Positions 52,862 to 62,652 of a stretch of 64,000 nucleotides of DNA are shown here, one piece after another (position 1 is the first letter of the stretch; every line of letters begins with the position of its first letter). Below the pieces are notes generated by a model that was not told the DNA's origin, did not search any database, and saw only the letters and a list, made by a program, of their open reading frames with translations. The position numbers and the translations under genes are program-made. This stretch comes from Aristolochia californica. Lineage: Eukaryota > Streptophyta > Magnoliopsida > Piperales > Aristolochiaceae. Where the stretch lies: the NCBI GenBank assembly GCA_029961685.1, contig JARWKL010000010.1, positions 13,041,931-13,105,930 of the forward strand, in the 5' to 3' direction.

Positions 52862-54460
52862 AAAAAAAAAATCAAAATTATTTCTGGCACTAAAAATGAA
52901 TTCGAAGGTTTTGTTATCCATGTTCTGGAAATTCCACTATTACCGCCCCTAATAATAAGCTTGGTGGAATTTTATAGAAAAGGGACTAGTAACTGATCCT
53001 AACATGCTTTAAGTGAGGTGGATATGCATGCCGAAAACATGTTGAGGATGCTAGTGGACGTAATGATCCAAAAATTTCAAGGAGTAGAAAAAATCAAATT
53101 CTCAAGTGGTTGGATATTTACCAGAGCCAAACAATCCACTTTTTGCCTGTCCTTAAATGTCACAGATACTTTTTGGAACTATCTCTCTCAACATTTGTAC
53201 ATTTCCATTTTGGATGTTCACATTTGTTTTCAGATCAAAACTTGAGTTTTCACTCTCTCTTTTTTCTCGTAAACAAAAAAAATATATAACGCATAACAAA
53301 ATGAAAATTTTAGAGTTCATGTATGCGAAAAAAAAATTCAAAATTATTTCAGGCACTAAAAATGAACTCCAAGGTTTTGTTATCCATGTTCTGGAAATTC
53401 CACAAGTACAACCCCTAATAATAAGCCTGGTAGAATTTTATGGGAAAGGGACTTGTAACTGATCCTAACATGCTATAAGTGTTGTGGATATGCATGCCAG
53501 AAACATGTTGAGGATGCAAGTGGAATGATCCAAGAGTTTCAAGAAGTAGAAAAAATCATATTCTCAAGTGGTTGGATATTTACCAGAGCCAAACAACCCA
53601 CTTTTTGCCAATATTTAAATATCACAGATACTTTTTGGAGCTCTCTCTCTCAGCATGTGTGCATTTTCATTTTGGATGTTCAAATTTGTATTCAGATCCA
53701 AACTTGAGTTTTCACTCTCCCATTTTTCTCCAAAACAAAAAAGATATAAGGCATAACAGAATGAGAATTTTAGAATTCATGTATGCAAAAAAAAAAATTT
53801 CAAAATTATTTCAGGCAAGAAAAATGAATTCCAAGGTTTTGTTATCCATGTTCTGGAAATTCCACTTGTACAACCCCTAATAATAAGCTTGGTGGAATTT
53901 TATAGGAAAGGGACTAGTAACTGATCCTAACAAGCTTTAACTGTGGTGGATATACTTGCCAGAAACATGTTGAGGATGCAAGTGGACCTAATGATCCAAA
54001 AAACTTCATGGAGTAGAAAAAATCAAATTCTCAAGTGGTTGGATATTTACCACGGCCAAACAACCCACTTTTCGACTATCCGTAAAAATCCCAGATACTT
54101 TTTGGAACTATCTCTCTCTGCATTTGTGCATTACCATTTCGGATGTTCAAATTTGTTTTCAGATCCCAACTTGAGTTTTCACTCTCCCATTTTTATCGAA
54201 AACAAAAAAGATATAAGGCATAACAAAATGAAAATTTTAGAGTTCATGAAAGCAAAAAAAAAAATTTCAAAATTATTTCAGGTACTAAAAATGAACATCG
54301 AGGTTTTGTTATCCATGTTCTGGAAATACCACTAGTACAACCCCTAATAATAAATTGGTTGAATTTTATATGAAAGGGACTTGTAACTGATCCTAACATG
54401 CTTTAAATGTGGTGGATATGTACACCAGAAACATGTTGAGGATGCAAGTGGACCTAATGA
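52862..54460. repeat. Second copy of B-C-D-E from a 3.72-kb tandem duplication
   Basis: Units at 53015, 53481, 53943 and 54409 match 49296, 49762, 50223 and 50690 at a constant offset of 3719-3720 bp (8 monomers). B at 49296 and 53015 are almost identical by eye. The left joint lies in the poly-A tract near 52862: I-type sequence with TTCACGTATGC on the left, A-type AATTATTTCTGGCAC on the right. At the other end the unit at 54409 begins as E (GATATGTACACC) and changes to H type by about 54470-54520. Confidence 0.75.
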
Positions 54461-55805
54461 TCCAAAAACTTCAAGGAGTAGAAAAAATCAAATTCTCAAG
54501 TGGTTGGATATTTACCATGGCCAAGCCAGCCTCTTTTTGCCTATCCGTAAAAACCACAGATACTTTTTAGAACTATCAATCTCAGCATTTGTGCAATTCC
54601 ATTTTGGATGTTCAAATTTTTTTTTCAGATCCAAACTTGAGTTTTCACACTCCCATTTTTCTCGTAAACAAAAAAGATATAAGGCATAACAAAATGAAAA
54701 TTTTAGAGTTAATGTATGCAGAAAAAAAAAATATCAAAATTATTTCAGGCACTAAAAATGAACTCCGAGGTTTTTTTATCCATGTTCTGGAAATTCCACT
54801 ATTATAACCCCTAATAATAAGCCTGGTGGAATTTTATTGGAAAGGGACTGGTAGCCGATCTTACCTTGCTTTAAGTGTGGTGGATATGCATGCCAGAAAC
54901 AAGTTATGGACGCAAGTGGACCTAATGATCCAAAAATTTCAAGGAGTAGAAAAAATCAAATTCTCAAGTGGTTGGATATTTACCATGGCCAAACAACCCA
55001 CTTTTTACCTATCCTTAAAAGTCACAGATACTTTTTGGAACTATCGCTCTCAGCATTTGTGCATTTCATTTTGGATGTGCAAATTTGTTTTCAGATCCAA
55101 ACTTGAGTTTTCACTCTCCCATTTTTCTCGTAAACAAAAAAGATATAAGGATTAACAAAAATGAAAATTTTAGAGTTTACGTATGACAAAAAAAAATTTC
55201 AAAATTATTTCAGGCACTAAAAATGAACTCCAAGGTTTTGTTATCCTTGTTCTGGAAATTCCACTAGTGCAGCCCCTAATAATAAGCCTGGTGGAAATTT
55301 GTAGGCAAGGGAATTGTAACTGATCCTAACATGCTTTAAATGTGGTGGATATGCATGCCAGAAACTTGTTGAGGATGCAAGTGGACCTAATGATCCAAAA
55401 ATTTCAAGGAGTAGAAAAAATCAAATTCTCAAGTGGTTGGATATTTACCAAGGCCAAACAACCCACTTTTTGCCTATCCTTAAAAGTCACATATACTTTT
55501 TGGGACTATCTCTCTCAGCATTTGTGCATTTCCATTTTTGATGTTCAAATTTGTTTTTAGTTCCAAACTTGAGTTTCCACCCTCCCATTTTTCTCGTAAA
55601 CAAAAAAGATATAAGGCATAACAAAATGAAAATTTTAGAGTTCAAGCATGCTAAAAAAAAATTCACAATTATTTCGAGTACTAAAAATGAACTCCAAGGT
55701 TTTGTTATCCATGTTTTGGAAATTCATCTAGTACAACCCCTAATAATAAGCCTAGTGGTATTTTATAGGAAAGGGACTTGTAACTGATCCTAACATGCTT
55801 TAAGA

Positions 55806-57838
55806 GTGGTGGATATGCATGCCAGAAACATGATGCGGATGCAAGTGGACCTAATTATCCAAAAATTTCAAGGAGAAGAAAAAATCAAATTCTCAAGTGG
55901 TTGGATATTTACCCCGGCCAAACAACCCACTTTTTGCCTTTCCTTAAAAATCACAGATACTTTTTGGAACTATCTCTCTCAGCATTTGTGCATTTCCATT
56001 TTGGATGTTCAAATTTGTTTTCAGATCCAAACTTGAGTTTTCACTCTCCCATTTTTCTCGTAAACAAAAAAGAAATAAGACATCACAAAATGAAAATTTT
56101 AGAGTTCATGTATGCAAAAAAAAAATTCAAAATTATTTCAGGCACTAAAAATGAACTCCTTGGTTTTGTTATCCATTTTTTGGAAATTCCACTAGTACAT
56201 CCCCTAATAATAAGCCTGGTGCAATTTTATAGGGAAGCGACTTGTAACTGATCCTATGCTTTTAGGTGTGGTGGATATGCATGCCAGAAACATGTTGAGG
56301 ATGTAAGTGGACCAAATGATCCAAAAATTTCAAGAAAAAAATCAAATTCTCAAGTGGTTGGATATAAATACCAGGACCAAACAACCCACTTTTTGCCTAT
56401 CCTTAAAAATCACAGATACTTTTTGGAACTATCTCTCTCAGCATTTGTGCATTTCCATTTTGGATGTTCAAATTTGTTTTCAAATCCAAACTTGAGTTTT
56501 CACTCTCCCATTTTTTTCAAAAACAAAAAAGATATAAGGCATAACAAATTAAAATTTTAGAGTTCATGTATGCATAAAACACAAAATTTCAAAATTACTT
56601 CAGGAACTAAAAATGAACTCCAAGGTTTTGTTATCCATGTTCTGAAAATTCCACTAGTGCAGCCCCTAATAATAAGATTGGTGGAATTTTATAGGAAAGG
56701 GACTTTTAACTGATCCTAACATGCTTTAAGTGTGGTGGATATGCAGGCTAGTAACATGTTGAGGATGCAAGTGGACCTGAAGATCCTAAAATTAGAAGGA
56801 GTAGAAAAAATCAAAATCTCAAGTGGTTGGATATTTACCAGGGCCAAACAACCTACTTTTTGCCTATCCTTAAAAGTGACAAATACTTTTTTGAACTATC
56901 TCTCTCAGCATTTGTGCACTTCCGTTTTGGATGTACAAATTTGTTTTCAGATCCAAACTTAAGTTTTCACTCTCCCATTTTTCTCGTAAACAAAAAAGAT
57001 ATAAGGCATAACAAAATGAAAATTTTAGAGCTCATGTATGCGAAAAAAAATTCAAAATTATTTCAGGAACTAAAAATGAACTCCAAGGTTTTGTTATCCA
57101 TGTTCTGGAAATTCCACAAGTACAACCCCTAATAATAAGCCTGGTAGAATTTTATGGGAAAGGGACTTGTAACTGATCCTAAAATGCTATAAGTGTGGTG
57201 GATATGCATGCCAGAAACATGTTGAGGATGCAAGTGGAATGATCCAAGAGTTTCAAGGAGTAGAAAAAATCATATTCTCAAGTGGTTGGATATTTACCAG
57301 AGCCAAACAACCCACTTTTTGCCAATCCTTAAATATGACAGATACTTTTTGGAGCTATCTCTCTCAGCATGTGTGCATTTTCATTTTGGATGTTCAAATT
57401 TGTATTCAGATCCAAACTTGAGTTTTCACTCTCCCATTTTTCTCCCAAACAAAAAAGTTATAAGGCATAACAGAATGAGAATTTTAGAATTCATGTATGC
57501 AAAAAAAAAATTTCAAAATTATTTCAGGCAAGAAAAATGAATTCCAAGGTTTTGTTATCCATGTTCTGGAAATTCCACTGGTACAGCCCCTAATAATAAG
57601 CTTGGTGGAATTTTATAGGAAAGGGACTAGTAATTGATCCTAACATGCTTTAAGTGTGGTGGATATACTTGCCAGAAACATGTTGAGGATGCAAGTGGAC
57701 CTAATGATCCAAAAAACTTCATGGAGTAGAAAAAATCAAATTCTCAAGTGGTTGGATATTTACCACGGCCAAACAACCCACTTTTTGACTATCCTTAAAA
57801 ATCCCAGATACTTTTTGGAACTATCTCTCTTAGCATTT
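55806..57838. repeat. Higher-order repeat block, copy 3 (P-R-A/B-C-D), reduced
   Basis: Units P 55806, R 56268, A 56732, C 57195 and D 57656 follow the order of copy 1 but lack Q and most of B. The 56732 unit starts as A (AAAATTAGAAGGAG) and ends with B features (TATGCGAAAAAAAA), so A and B were fused near 57000-57040. The series resumes beyond the retrotransposon as E 62938, F 63403 and G 63868. Confidence 0.7.
57834..57838. repeat. Target site duplication, left copy
   Basis: CATTT directly before the first LTR base. The same five bases follow the other LTR at 62648-62652. Removing the element and one copy restores an ordinary D-type monomer (…GCATTTGTGCATTACC). Confidence 0.93.
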
Positions 57839-58212
57839 TGTTAGGCTCTCTAGCCATGGATCGAGTCACCCGGCGATCTCCTCTAGCTTCCAGATTGAAT
57901 GATGAGGAAGGGAAGGATTTGGGGTTCTTGGAACGCCCAATGGTGAAGGACGTGAGCCTTGAAAGGAGCTCTCACGTTAGGCCTCTTTTGAGAGAGAACC
58001 TGATCTCATTTAGACTAATACTCAATGCTTGTCTTCATTACTTCACTTGACGCCCTAAATAGGTCAAGGAAAACATCAAAGGTTCTATAATTACAATTAG
58101 ACCCTTATGGAACTTCAAATTACAATTAAACCCCTAAGATATTGAAATACAAGTTTACTCCATCTATTCTCTTCTCCGGTTAGCCACTCTTGATGCTATG
58201 GAGTCCATAACA
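57839..58212 (-). repeat. 3' LTR (element is on the minus strand)
   Basis: 374 bp. On the plus strand it runs from TGTTAGGCTCTCTAGCC to GAGTCCATAACA, so both ends have the TG…CA form. The pol reading frame ends inside it at 58164. I find no difference from the other LTR. A plus-strand open frame of about 70 codons inside it is antisense to the element and occurs in both LTRs; I do not consider it a gene. Confidence 0.95.
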
Positions 58213-60197
58213 TCACCCCCCTCCTGAAGAAAGAGCTTGTCCTCAAGCTCGAAAGTGGGAAATAGAGTCTGGAAGGACTCGAGGGTCTCCCAAGAGGCTT
58301 CTATCAATTCCTTGTCAGTCCACCGAACCAACACTTCCCAAGCGTTGTTAACTCGCCTGGCTTGAAGGATCTGAGCAGGCGTGGGCATGGACCTGCCATC
58401 TTTGAGAGGAGGCAAAGGGGTATGCAGCAGTGGTGAGTCTCCCTTGAACGGCTTGAGAAGGGAGACGTGGAAGACGTCATGGAGCTTGGCGTCTGGTGGT
58501 AGTTTCAAACGATACGCCACAGTGCCAATACGTTGCGTGATCTGGAATGGCCCATAAAATTTTGGAGAGAGCTTATGGCGTTTGATGGCTGCTAGAGAAA
58601 GTTGGCGATATGGCTGAAGTTTGAGCCAAACAAATTCTCCAGGTGCAAAGGTAAGGGGACGGTGTCCTTTGTCATAAGTATGCTTCATAGTTGCTTGTGC
58701 ACGTTGTAACTGAAGGCGGACTTGAGCAAGCATTGCATCTCTGTCGGCCAAGGCCTGGTCCAATGCTTCTACCCGAGAAGACCCCATTTCATAAGAAAGT
58801 AGTCGCGGAGGTTCGCGTCCATAAACAACTTGAAAAGGGGTAGTACCCAAGGCGGTGTGGTATGAGGTATTATAACAATACTCCGCCCATGCTAACCAAC
58901 GAACCCACAGTCGGGGCGTGTCCCCCACAAAGCACCGCAAATACATACCCAAGGTGCGGTTAACCACCTCTGTCTGGCCGTCTGTTTGAGGGTGGTATGC
59001 TGAAGAAAAAGCTAACTTAGAACCATGGAGCTTAAAGAGTTCCCCCCAGAATTTACTGGTGAAGATAGCATCACGGTCGCTGGTGATGGTCTCCGGAAGG
59101 CCATGGAGACGGACAATATTATCCATGAAGAGCTGAGCGACCTGTGTGGCTGTATACGGATGGCTGAGGGCCATAAAGTGGGCATATTTGGAGAACCGGT
59201 CTACCACAACAAAAATAACAGATTTCCCTGCAGAAGGAGGAAGACCATCGATAAAATCCATTGATAGATCTGCCCATACCTGTGAAGGAAGTGGAAGTGG
59301 CTGGAGCAAGCCGGCTGGTTGTAAGGATTCTGACTTATTCCTCTGACAGATCTGGCACGCTACAACATACTCCACAATGACCCGCTTCATACCGCTCCAA
59401 TAAAATTCCCGACTGAGGCGGAAGTATGTTTTCTGCTGGCCCTCATGTGTACTATCATGAAAGGAGGCAATAATGGCAGGAATGAGTACCGACGAAGGAT
59501 GAAGATATATGCGTCCTTTATACAGAATGAGACCGTCCTGTAGTGTCCAGTTCTTGTCCTTGGAATGGTTTGCGATTTGAGCTTGTAACTCAAGGAGATC
59601 TGGATGATGGCTAGTATCCTGACGGATTGTGTCCAGCAAGGGCGACTTGGGGTGGCTCAATGCGTGCAAGTGTGACTCCTCTAGTTCCCGGCGTGACAAA
59701 GCGTCTGCTGCCCTGTTGAGATAACCCGGTTTGTATTCCACCTGAAAATCGAATCCCATTAATTTGCTGAGCCAATGTTGTTGTGGGGAGGTAGTAAGGC
59801 GCTGCTCCAATAAATATTTGAGGCTACAGTGGTCTGTCCGGACCACAAAAGGTCTGCCCCACAGATACGGCCTCCAATGCTGCACCGCTTTGGCCAAACC
59901 GATAAGTTCCCTTTCATACGTGGCTAACTTGTGATGGTGAGGAGCGAGATGGCGGCTGAAATAGGCAATAGGGTGACCCTGTTGCTGCAAGACGGCACCA
60001 ATCCCTCCCCCGGATGCATCGCATTCTATAATGAAATGTTCGGCAAAGTTGGGCAATTGGAGAACTGGTGCTGACGCTAATGCCTGTTTTAAGTTGTTAA
60101 ATGAGGAGTCTGCCAACTGAGACCACTGAAAGGCATGTTTCTTCAGTAAATTATGCAATGGTGCTGCTAGGTGACCGTAGTCTTTGATAAATTTTCT
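58164..60197 (-). pseudogene. pol 3' part: RNase H, integrase, GPF and chromodomain (frame-shifted fragment)
   Basis: Open frame without its own early ATG. It is continuous with the upstream ORF only across a frameshift at the deletion joint. Counting from the codon at 60158, RNase H carries D47 (ECDASG), E84, D109 (RTDH) and D152 (ADALS). Integrase has an HHCC zinc finger (H234, H238, C268, C271) and a DD35E core (D301 in MDFI, D361 in TSDRD, E397 in TEVVNR). A GPF motif is at 536-538. A chromodomain at about 595-645 includes WEVLVRW and ASWETLESF. Every catalytic residue I can check is present, so the fragment decayed only by loss of its connection to gag and RT. The stop codon at 58164-58166 lies 49 bp inside the 3' LTR, so the last 15 residues are LTR-encoded. 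The chromodomain would direct integration towards modified histones, which fits a satellite target. Confidence 0.9.
58213..58225 (-). promoter_or_regulatory. Polypurine tract (plus-strand primer)
   Basis: Read on the minus strand, AGGAGGGGGGTGA directly precedes the 3' LTR (TGTTATGG…). Position and purine content fit the priming site for second-strand DNA synthesis. It lies within the pol reading frame and encodes part of Q-E-G-G-D. Confidence 0.85.
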
Positions 60198-60201
60198 ACT
60201 G
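60194..60201 (-). other. Internal deletion joint in reverse transcriptase
   Basis: On the minus strand the RT frame reads …FQALMNQ and meets TAG at 60198-60196. Immediately beyond, in a different frame, comes RKFIKDYG, which belongs to the connection region just before RNase H. Known gypsy RTs have roughly 100 residues between these two points, including the YxDD (here expected FxDD-like) box. About 300 bp, not a multiple of three, has therefore been lost. The size is estimated from family knowledge; the joint itself is seen directly. Confidence 0.85.
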
Positions 60202-62292
60202 GTTCATAAGCGCTTGAAAGGTGGACGGGGCATTGGATAGCCCAAATGGCATCACCAAGAACTCGTAGTGACCATGGTGGGTGCGGAAGGCAGTTTTTTC
60301 GATATCCTCTGAATAAACCCGAATCTGATGGTAGCCTGATTTTAAGTCCAACTTTGTAAATAATTGAGAGCCGTGTAACTCATCCAATAATTCATCGACC
60401 ACTGGAATTGGAAATTTATCTTTGATGGTGCGAGCATTGAGGTCACGGTAATCCACACAAAAGCGCCAAGATTTATCTGATTTCTTTACCAGTAATACCG
60501 GGGATGAAAAAGGAGAACGACTAGGCTGAATAATACCTTGTTGTAGCATTTGTTGACATTGACGTTCTATCTCATCTTTTTGCACATGGGGATAGCGGTA
60601 GGGACGCACTACCACTGGTTCTGTGCCCATCTTCAAACGAATTCTGTGATCACACACTCTGATAGGAGGAAGGTCGGCAGGTGCCTGAAATAAATCAGCA
60701 TATTCGGCCAACAATGAAGCTAAGTTATCCCCTTTTGAAGTATCCACCGAAAGTGTGTGGAGGCTGCATGGCCTCTGGGCGCTATTGCCATGGAGGGTGA
60801 TCGGATGGGTGTCCTGGTTAAAACTCATGGTCAGGGATTGGAAATCCCATAAGATCGGACCCAAGCGCTGTAGCCATTTAATGCCCAAGACAAGGTCAAA
60901 CCCAGCCAACGGTATGACCAAAAAATCTGCTACAAAGGAGTGACCTTCAATAGTAAAGGGCACTGCTGAACCGAACCCCACGGTGGTGACCTTGTCACCA
61001 TTAGCCACTGAGACTGATATGCCTGATTTCTGCTGTAGTGATAAACCCAACTGTTGTGCTGCCTGGCTGCTTATAAAATTATGTGTGCTGCCTGAGTCCA
61101 CGAGTGCTAGCAGAATATGATGTTTCAAGGTGGCATGGACCTGCATGGTATTTGTGCTATGCAGGCCGGTCATGGCATGGAGGGAGATTTCTGGTGTTTC
61201 CTCCTCGGTTTGGTCCATATCCTCCTGAAAGTCATCCTCTGAGGGGTCTTCTATTTCTACCCAAAATAGTCTTTTGCATAGATGGCCCTTGACGAATTTC
61301 TCATCACAATTGAAACATAGGCCTTGAGCCCTCCTCTGATCAATTTCGGCTTTTGTCAGACGTTTGATAAAACCAGGTGGGGGTGTAAAGGCTGGTGGTG
61401 GTGGTGATGGTTGGGTGGGAGGAGGCCTGGGGTGAGTGGGATAAGGGCCATGGGGCTGTGGGCGAGGTTGCCAAGGAGGACGTTTGTTTAAGGACTCACG
61501 GAAGAGGCGCTGTTTGGTGTCCAATGCTCTTGCCAAATTCATTGCGTGGGCTAGGGAGGTGGGGGCTTCCAATTCCACTTCTAGGCGAAGGGGTTCTACC
61601 AGGCCAGCCGTGAACAAATTGACATAAAGTTCAGGTCGGACCAAATGACTTGCACGAGCAAGTTTTTCTTGGAACAATTTCTGATATTGTTCTATAGTTC
61701 CACTCTGTTTTAGATTGACCAAATCCCCAACTGGGTTGCTGCGAAGCGGAGGACCAAACCGTAGCATACAATTTTCTTTGAAAAATTCCCAATCATAGAC
61801 CATGAATTCGTTTTTGAATTGATGAAACCACATAAGCGCTTCATCGAGCATGTGGAAGGCGGCCAATTGAACCTTGCCTTCGGGCAGAGTTCCTTGATTG
61901 GAAAAGAAATGATCACACCTGTGCAACCACATTAAAGGGTCGGAGGACCCATCATACGTTGGAAAATCAAGCTTTGTGTACCTTGGCACGGTAGGAGGGG
62001 CTGGATTGAGGCCCCCACGAGGTTGAGGTGTTTGGCGCAGGGGAGGAGGTGGAGGTGTTGGAAGAGGGTTGAGGGGATCTGCTGGACGTGAGGAGGATGC
62101 CATCTGGACTGAGAGCTGGGTGAAGCCTTCCTCCATGCGTGACAGCAACATCTGGAATTTTCCCTCCAAGCCATTGATTTGAGATTGTAGACCAGCATGG
62201 TTTTCTTCCACAAAATTTCGAATTTCTGCAGGTGAAGAGGAATCACCAAGGGTGGTCCTGTCTGATACCACGTTGTTAGGCTCTCTAGCCAT
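60196..62292 (-). CDS. gag-protease-partial reverse transcriptase polyprotein, truncated
   Basis: 698 residues from the ATG at 62292-62290. I chose this ATG because it is the first in frame; the frame stays open a little upstream only through GTG. The retrotransposon gag domain is at about 120-260 (WLHRCDHFF…MWFHQF…LVNLKQSGTIEQYQKLF). A proline-rich linker at about 270-307 is followed by a CCHC-like knuckle, C326-x2-C329-x7-H337-x-C339. Aspartic protease has D399-S-G (DSGSTHNFI) and a later LGIKWL motif. RT begins at about 545, includes DYRDLNARTI, LDLKSGYHQI with catalytic D649, and MPFGLSNAPSTFQALMN, then stops at 60196. The YxDD box, thumb and connection are missing, so polymerase activity is not expected. 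Gag and protease look intact and could act with partners supplied by a related element. The ATG lies in the 5' LTR and the tRNA primer site is within the coding sequence. Confidence 0.92.
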   Translation of the reverse strand: MAREPNNVVSDRTTLGDSSSPAEIRNFVEENHAGLQSQINGLEGKFQMLLSRMEEGFTQLSVQMASSSRPADPLNPLPTPPPPPLRQTPQPRGGLNPAPPTVPRYTKLDFPTYDGSSDPLMWLHRCDHFFSNQGTLPEGKVQLAAFHMLDEALMWFHQFKNEFMVYDWEFFKENCMLRFGPPLRSNPVGDLVNLKQSGTIEQYQKLFQEKLARASHLVRPELYVNLFTAGLVEPLRLEVELEAPTSLAHAMNLARALDTKQRLFRESLNKRPPWQPRPQPHGPYPTHPRPPPTQPSPPPPAFTPPPGFIKRLTKAEIDQRRAQGLCFNCDEKFVKGHLCKRLFWVEIEDPSEDDFQEDMDQTEEETPEISLHAMTGLHSTNTMQVHATLKHHILLALVDSGSTHNFISSQAAQQLGLSLQQKSGISVSVANGDKVTTVGFGSAVPFTIEGHSFVADFLVIPLAGFDLVLGIKWLQRLGPILWDFQSLTMSFNQDTHPITLHGNSAQRPCSLHTLSVDTSKGDNLASLLAEYADLFQAPADLPPIRVCDHRIRLKMGTEPVVVRPYRYPHVQKDEIERQCQQMLQQGIIQPSRSPFSSPVLLVKKSDKSWRFCVDYRDLNARTIKDKFPIPVVDELLDELHGSQLFTKLDLKSGYHQIRVYSEDIEKTAFRTHHGHYEFLVMPFGLSNAPSTFQALMNQ
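62261..62270 (-). promoter_or_regulatory. Primer-binding site, initiator Met tRNA
   Basis: On the minus strand TGGTATCAGA starts 3 bp after the end of the 5' LTR. It is complementary to the 3' end of plant initiator Met tRNA, the usual primer for plant Ty3/gypsy elements. The site is translated as part of the gag N-terminus (V-V-S-D). Confidence 0.85.
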
Positions 62293-62647
62293 GGATCGAG
62301 TCACCCGGCGATCTCCTCTAGCTTCCAGATTGAATGATGAGGAAGGGAAGGATTTGGGGTTCTTGGAACGCCCAATGGTGAAGGACGTGAGCCTTGAAAG
62401 GAGCTCTCACGTTAGGCCTCTTTTGAGAGAGAACCTGATCTCATTTAGACTAATACTCAATGCTTGTCTTCATTACTTCACTTGACGCCCTAAATAGGTC
62501 AAGGAAAACATCAAAGGTTCTATAATTACAATTAGACCCTTATGGAACTTCAAATTACAATTAAACCCCTAAGATATTGAAATACAAGTTTACTCCATCT
62601 ATTCTCTTCTCCGGTTAGCCACTCTTGATGCTATGGAGTCCATAACA
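62274..62647 (-). repeat. 5' LTR (element is on the minus strand)
   Basis: 374 bp, matching the LTR at 57839-58212 base for base as far as I can read. It would carry the promoter and transcription start. TATA-like candidates on the minus strand are CTATTTAG (62490-62497) and, further upstream, ATTATAGA near 62520, both weak. The gag start codon is at 62292-62290, only 19 bp before the LTR ends. Confidence 0.95.
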
Positions 62648-62652
62648 CATTT
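62648..62652 (-). repeat. Target site duplication, right copy
   Basis: CATTT immediately after the second LTR, identical to 57834-57838. Confidence 0.93.

Larger units (their letters stand above)
24246..57838. repeat. Satellite array, ~465-bp monomer form
   Basis: I located 73 anchors between 24271 and 57656, mean step about 464 bp. Diagnostic words are GGAACTATCTCTCTCAGC, TTCAAATTTGTTTTCAGATC, GAGTTTTCACTCTCCC, GATATAAGGCATAAC, a poly-A run of about 8-18 after TTCATGTATGC, TTCAAAATTATTTCAGGCAC, CTAATAATAAGCCTGGTGG and AGGAAAGGGACTTGTAACTG. It lacks the 180-bp long-form block and the AACTATAATAAATGTAAG stretch, but has an added AATAA before GCCTGG. Palindromes ATGCAT, GCATGC and ACTAGT are present in most units. 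No gene is supported; the recurring frames of 60-149 codons are repeat translation. Confidence 0.94.
57839..62647 (-). mobile_element. Ty3/gypsy chromovirus-type LTR retrotransposon, RT-deleted
   Basis: A complete 4809-bp insertion on the minus strand: two 374-bp LTRs starting TG and ending CA, a 5-bp target duplication, a primer-binding site for initiator Met tRNA, a polypurine tract, and a 4061-bp internal region. The domain order is gag, protease, reverse transcriptase, RNase H, integrase, chromodomain. Reverse transcriptase before integrase is the Ty3/gypsy order, and the C-terminal GPF plus chromodomain place it among chromoviruses. The short LTRs and compact size would suit a Reina-like clade, but I cannot decide the clade without a tree. 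A deletion near 60196-60199 removes the catalytic part of reverse transcriptase and shifts the frame. By eye the LTRs have no differences, so insertion was recent. Its composition is clearly richer in G+C than the satellite around it. Confidence 0.95.

Noticed and set aside
4083..57838. Dozens of open frames of 60-149 codons on both strands with similar peptides
   Set aside because: Each is the same part of the satellite monomer read again. Most start at GTG or TTG, there is no gene structure, frames overlap, and changes are scattered without a coding pattern.
24246..57838. Centromere assignment of the 465-bp satellite
   Set aside because: Array size, higher-order structure and a chromovirus insertion are compatible with a centromere, but they also fit other heterochromatin. 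No CENP-B-box-like word was recognised, and CENH3 data would be needed.
57838..58050. Plus-strand 70-codon open frame in the LTR (also at 62252-62485)
   Set aside because: It is antisense to the element, lies within the LTR, and appears twice only because the LTR does. No recognisable domain.
59025..59346. Plus-strand open frames opposite integrase
   Set aside because: Shadows of the minus-strand pol frame. The integrase motifs on the minus strand explain the sequence.
60755..61613. Plus-strand open frames opposite gag and protease
   Set aside because: Shadow frames of the gag-protease coding sequence, with no domain of their own.
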